From positions 38,243-102,242 of the forward strand of contig ONJF01000005.1 in NCBI GenBank assembly GCA_900318085.1: a DNA stretch of 64,000 nucleotides. Direction: 5' to 3'. The notes under the pieces are model-generated. The model did no database searches. It saw only the letters and a program-made list of their open reading frames with translations, and was not told the DNA's origin. Both the position numbers and the translations under genes were made by a program. Every line of letters starts with the position of its first letter. Positions within the stretch are counted from its first letter, which is position 1. Source of the DNA: an uncultured Bacteroidales bacterium (lineage in GTDB: Bacteria; Bacteroidota; Bacteroidia; Bacteroidales; F082). Below are positions 62,406 through 64,000 of the stretch, piece by piece.

Positions 62406-63328
62406 AAGACACACAACAAAATACAAAACTGATTGGAGCCTTGGCCGTGGCTGTTTCCGCCATGCTTTGGGGTGTTGACGGCATACTGCTCACCCCGCAG
62501 CTCTACAATCTTAATACGGCCTTCGTGGTCTTCGTCATCCACCTCTTCCCTTTCCTGTTGATGAATGTGTTCTTCTTCAGGGAATACCGCCACTTGAAGA
62601 CTATGACGCGCTCCGACTTGATCTATTTCCTGCTCATCGCCCTGTTTGGCGGTGCCTTGGGCACCTTGGCCATCGTCAAGTCGCTGTTTTTGTTGCATTT
62701 CAACAACCTTTCCGTCGTGGTGCTACTGCAAAAGCTGCAACCTGTCTTTGCCGTCATCTTGGCGCGCATCATCTTGAAAGAGAGGATCAAGAGACACTTC
62801 GCACTGTGGGCTGGCGTCGCCCTTGTTGGCGGCTATTTCCTCACCTTTGGCTGGTCTTTGCCCGACTTCAGCACCGAAGGCATCACCACGGTTTATGCGG
62901 CACTGCTCTCGTTGTTGGCCGCCTTCTCCTTCGGTAGTTCGACGGTGTTTTCCAAGAAGATTTTGGGGAACTATTCCTTTGTCAGCTCCACCTTCTTCCG
63001 CTATGGCTTCACCACGCTCATCATGCTTGTCATTGTGCTGTTTGCTGGCCATATCGGTGACTTCTCGCAGGTGACGCCTCGCAACTGGCTCTTCATCGCC
63101 CTCATCGGACTTACGACGGGCTCGGGGGCCATCTTCTTGTATTACTATGGCTTACGCCATGTGAGAGCCTCTTTGTCCACCTTCCTTGAGCTGATGTACC
63201 CCATCACCGCCGTGGTATTGGACTATTTCGTAAATGGCACAAAGTATTCGCCTGTACAGTGGGCCGCGGCCTTTGTGATGCTGTTTGCCATCGTGATGTT
63301 GAATGTAACTGGAAAAGAGAAGAAATAG
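62402..63328 (+). CDS. EamA/DMT-family transporter
   Basis: The 308-residue inner-membrane protein has ten helices in two homologous five-helix halves, each with an EamA-type signature. The first half includes LLLHFNNLSVVVLLQKLQPVFAVI-type segments (positive, pore-lining region) and the second half SFGSSTVFSKKIL. It exports or imports a small metabolite that cannot be identified from sequence. It is translationally coupled to pnuC (4-base overlap). An inverted repeat element follows its stop. Confidence 0.9.
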   Translation: MKDTQQNTKLIGALAVAVSAMLWGVDGILLTPQLYNLNTAFVVFVIHLFPFLLMNVFFFREYRHLKTMTRSDLIYFLLIALFGGALGTLAIVKSLFLLHFNNLSVVVLLQKLQPVFAVILARIILKERIKRHFALWAGVALVGGYFLTFGWSLPDFSTEGITTVYAALLSLLAAFSFGSSTVFSKKILGNYSFVSSTFFRYGFTTLIMLVIVLFAGHIGDFSQVTPRNWLFIALIGLTTGSGAIFLYYYGLRHVRASLSTFLELMYPITAVVLDYFVNGTKYSPVQWAAAFVMLFAIVMLNVTGKEKK

Positions 63329-63451
63329 ATTCCCTTCGGGAATGGAGTGTTGTTGTGTTAAAAAGCGGTGGCTTATGGTGCTTGCGATTCGTAAGTACTT
63401 CCTGCCGCCGCGAGTAAATGACAGGTTTTGTGCCATTCCCGAAGGGAATCT
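63327..63451. repeat. MITE-like inverted repeat element
   Basis: Perfect 19-bp terminal inverted arms (63327-63345 and 63433-63451; core ATTCCCTTCGGGAAT, itself nearly palindromic) enclose 87 bases with no reading frame. The left arm covers the EamA stop codon (63326-63328). Inside lies a secondary stem GCGGTGG ... CCGCCGC. Confidence 0.8.
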
Positions 63452-63508
63452 CAATGCATCGAAAATGCAAACGCCATTTGCTTCTGGTTATTTCTAATTT
63501 ATTTTGTC

Positions 63509-63517
63509 TATCTTTGC
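63509..63517 (+). promoter_or_regulatory. -7 element for the DUF2007 gene
   Basis: TATCTTTGC on the plus strand, 24 bases before the ATG at 63542. It supports that start over the longer frame from 63428. Confidence 0.55.
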
Positions 63518-63541
63518 AACATCATCAAAAAAACTAACATC

Positions 63542-63784
63542 ATGGACAACGAAATCAAGAGAATCTATTCCGGTTCAATCGTCAATGCCGAATTCATCGG
63601 TAGCGTACTTGCCGACAACGACATTCAATTCCTCATTCGGAATTTCCAAGAGGAGAGTCTGTGTGCCGGTTGGGCAGCCAGCACCATCAAAGGCGATGCC
63701 TCGGTGTATGTCTTCGAAAAGGACTACGACAAGGCCATGCTACTGCTAGACGAGATTAATGCCGCGGAGATGGAGGAAGAATAA
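63542..63784 (+). CDS. DUF2007 domain protein
   Basis: The 80-residue protein fits DUF2007: IKRIYSGSIVNAEFIGSVLADNDI, then FLIRNFQEESLCAGW and VYVFEKDYDKAMLLLDE. Members are small cytoplasmic proteins of unknown function, sometimes called putative signal-transducing proteins. The start is fixed by its promoter and by the family N-terminus. It stands alone between the MITE-like element and the truncated right-edge gene. Confidence 0.85.
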   Translation: MDNEIKRIYSGSIVNAEFIGSVLADNDIQFLIRNFQEESLCAGWAASTIKGDASVYVFEKDYDKAMLLLDEINAAEMEEE

Positions 63785-63794
63785 CCTTTCCTTT

Positions 63795-64000
63795 TTACGC
63801 TTCACGCAAGCCTATCGCTTTCTCGATTTCACGTAGGTTATAGTATTTCTTGCCAGAACGGACAGCGTATGCCAGTATCTGACAGAATATCTCTGTGTTA
63901 TATTTTATCCCTGTTGCAACAAGGTAGAAAAGTTCACCCCTACGCCAATAGCCAGGATAGGCCTCTGGTATTCCAGTGAACTGATGTATACGCGCCTTGA
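63795..64000 (-). CDS. Unrecognised protein, C-terminal part only
   Basis: An open frame on the minus strand enters from the right edge (frame ending at base 63998) and stops at the TAA at 63795-63797. The 67 visible residues end ...NLREIEKAIGLREA and contain a GIPEAYPGYWRRGELFYLV segment. The absence of any stop in this frame and its ending close to the DUF2007 gene support a real gene, but no family is recognised. It converges on the DUF2007 gene with a 10-base spacer. Confidence 0.55.
   Translation of the reverse strand, partial: KARIHQFTGIPEAYPGYWRRGELFYLVATGIKYNTEIFCQILAYAVRSGKKYYNLREIEKAIGLREA

Overview
The window is a chromosomal stretch of a Bacteroidota bacterium, most likely an uncultured or gut/rumen-type Bacteroidales. 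The evidence is in the sequence. Many genes have the promoter element TAnnTTTGC a short way upstream and lack an obvious Shine-Dalgarno site. There is a type IX secretion C-terminal sorting domain, two large TonB-type outer-membrane proteins with a carboxypeptidase-regulatory-like N-terminus, an Omp28-like protein, a five-repeat DUF349 protein, a long-form GAPDH and a LolA/MMPL pair. It looks like core chromosome: I see no phage, integrase, transposase, CRISPR, rRNA or tRNA gene.

Layout, left to right. Bases 1-8.2k hold the end of a YqgE/AlgH protein, an M16 lipoprotein protease, a convergent outer-membrane beta-barrel gene, a C69 dipeptidase and an acyl-CoA thioesterase. Bases 8.3-12.3k hold an MMPL lipid-type exporter, an unknown lipoprotein and a LolA-like carrier. 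Bases 12.3-20.3k form one leftward run: glycosyltransferase, purD, a membrane protein, rnhB, a thioredoxin-like protein and a GH3/serine-hydrolase fusion. Bases 20.3-30.5k hold a DUF5060 glycosidase, ahcY, trkH with a small membrane protein, DUF2750, yidC and a T9SS-exported BNR-type protein. Bases 30.7-38k hold GAPDH, a cyuA-type cysteine desulfidase, a lipoprotein, threonine aldolase and a phosphoglucosamine mutase. Bases 38.1-43.5k are a leftward cluster: mutL, two rhomboid proteases and an endonuclease/exonuclease/phosphatase protein overlap one another, and two small genes lie upstream. Bases 43.7-53.8k hold a strongly promoted TonB receptor, the DUF349 protein, smpB, an outer-membrane protein, a beta-helix lipoprotein and an M23 peptidase. 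Bases 53.8-58.2k are a rightward operon: LTA-synthase-like protein, diacylglycerol-kinase-like protein, SUI1 factor and MscS channel. Bases 58.3-64k hold an esterase, a repeat lipoprotein, Omp28, PnuC, an EamA transporter, DUF2007 and the end of an unrecognised gene.

Functionally most genes are housekeeping or envelope biogenesis: YidC, LolA/MMPL, M23, GlmM, TonB proteins, T9SS cargo, rhomboids and TrkH/MscS ion and osmotic control. The most unusual content lies between and within genes. It includes tandem repeats of 7-8 bp in several intergenic spacers and several unrelated REP/MITE-like palindromes. One of these sits in frame inside an esterase gene. A pair of divergent promoters forms a perfect inverted repeat. 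The LTA-synthase-like enzyme has lost two histidines usually conserved in its family, yet it sits directly upstream of a lipid kinase and an MscS channel. No complete defence system or new multi-gene machine is evident; the nearest thing to a candidate system is the 53.8-58.2k envelope/osmotic operon.
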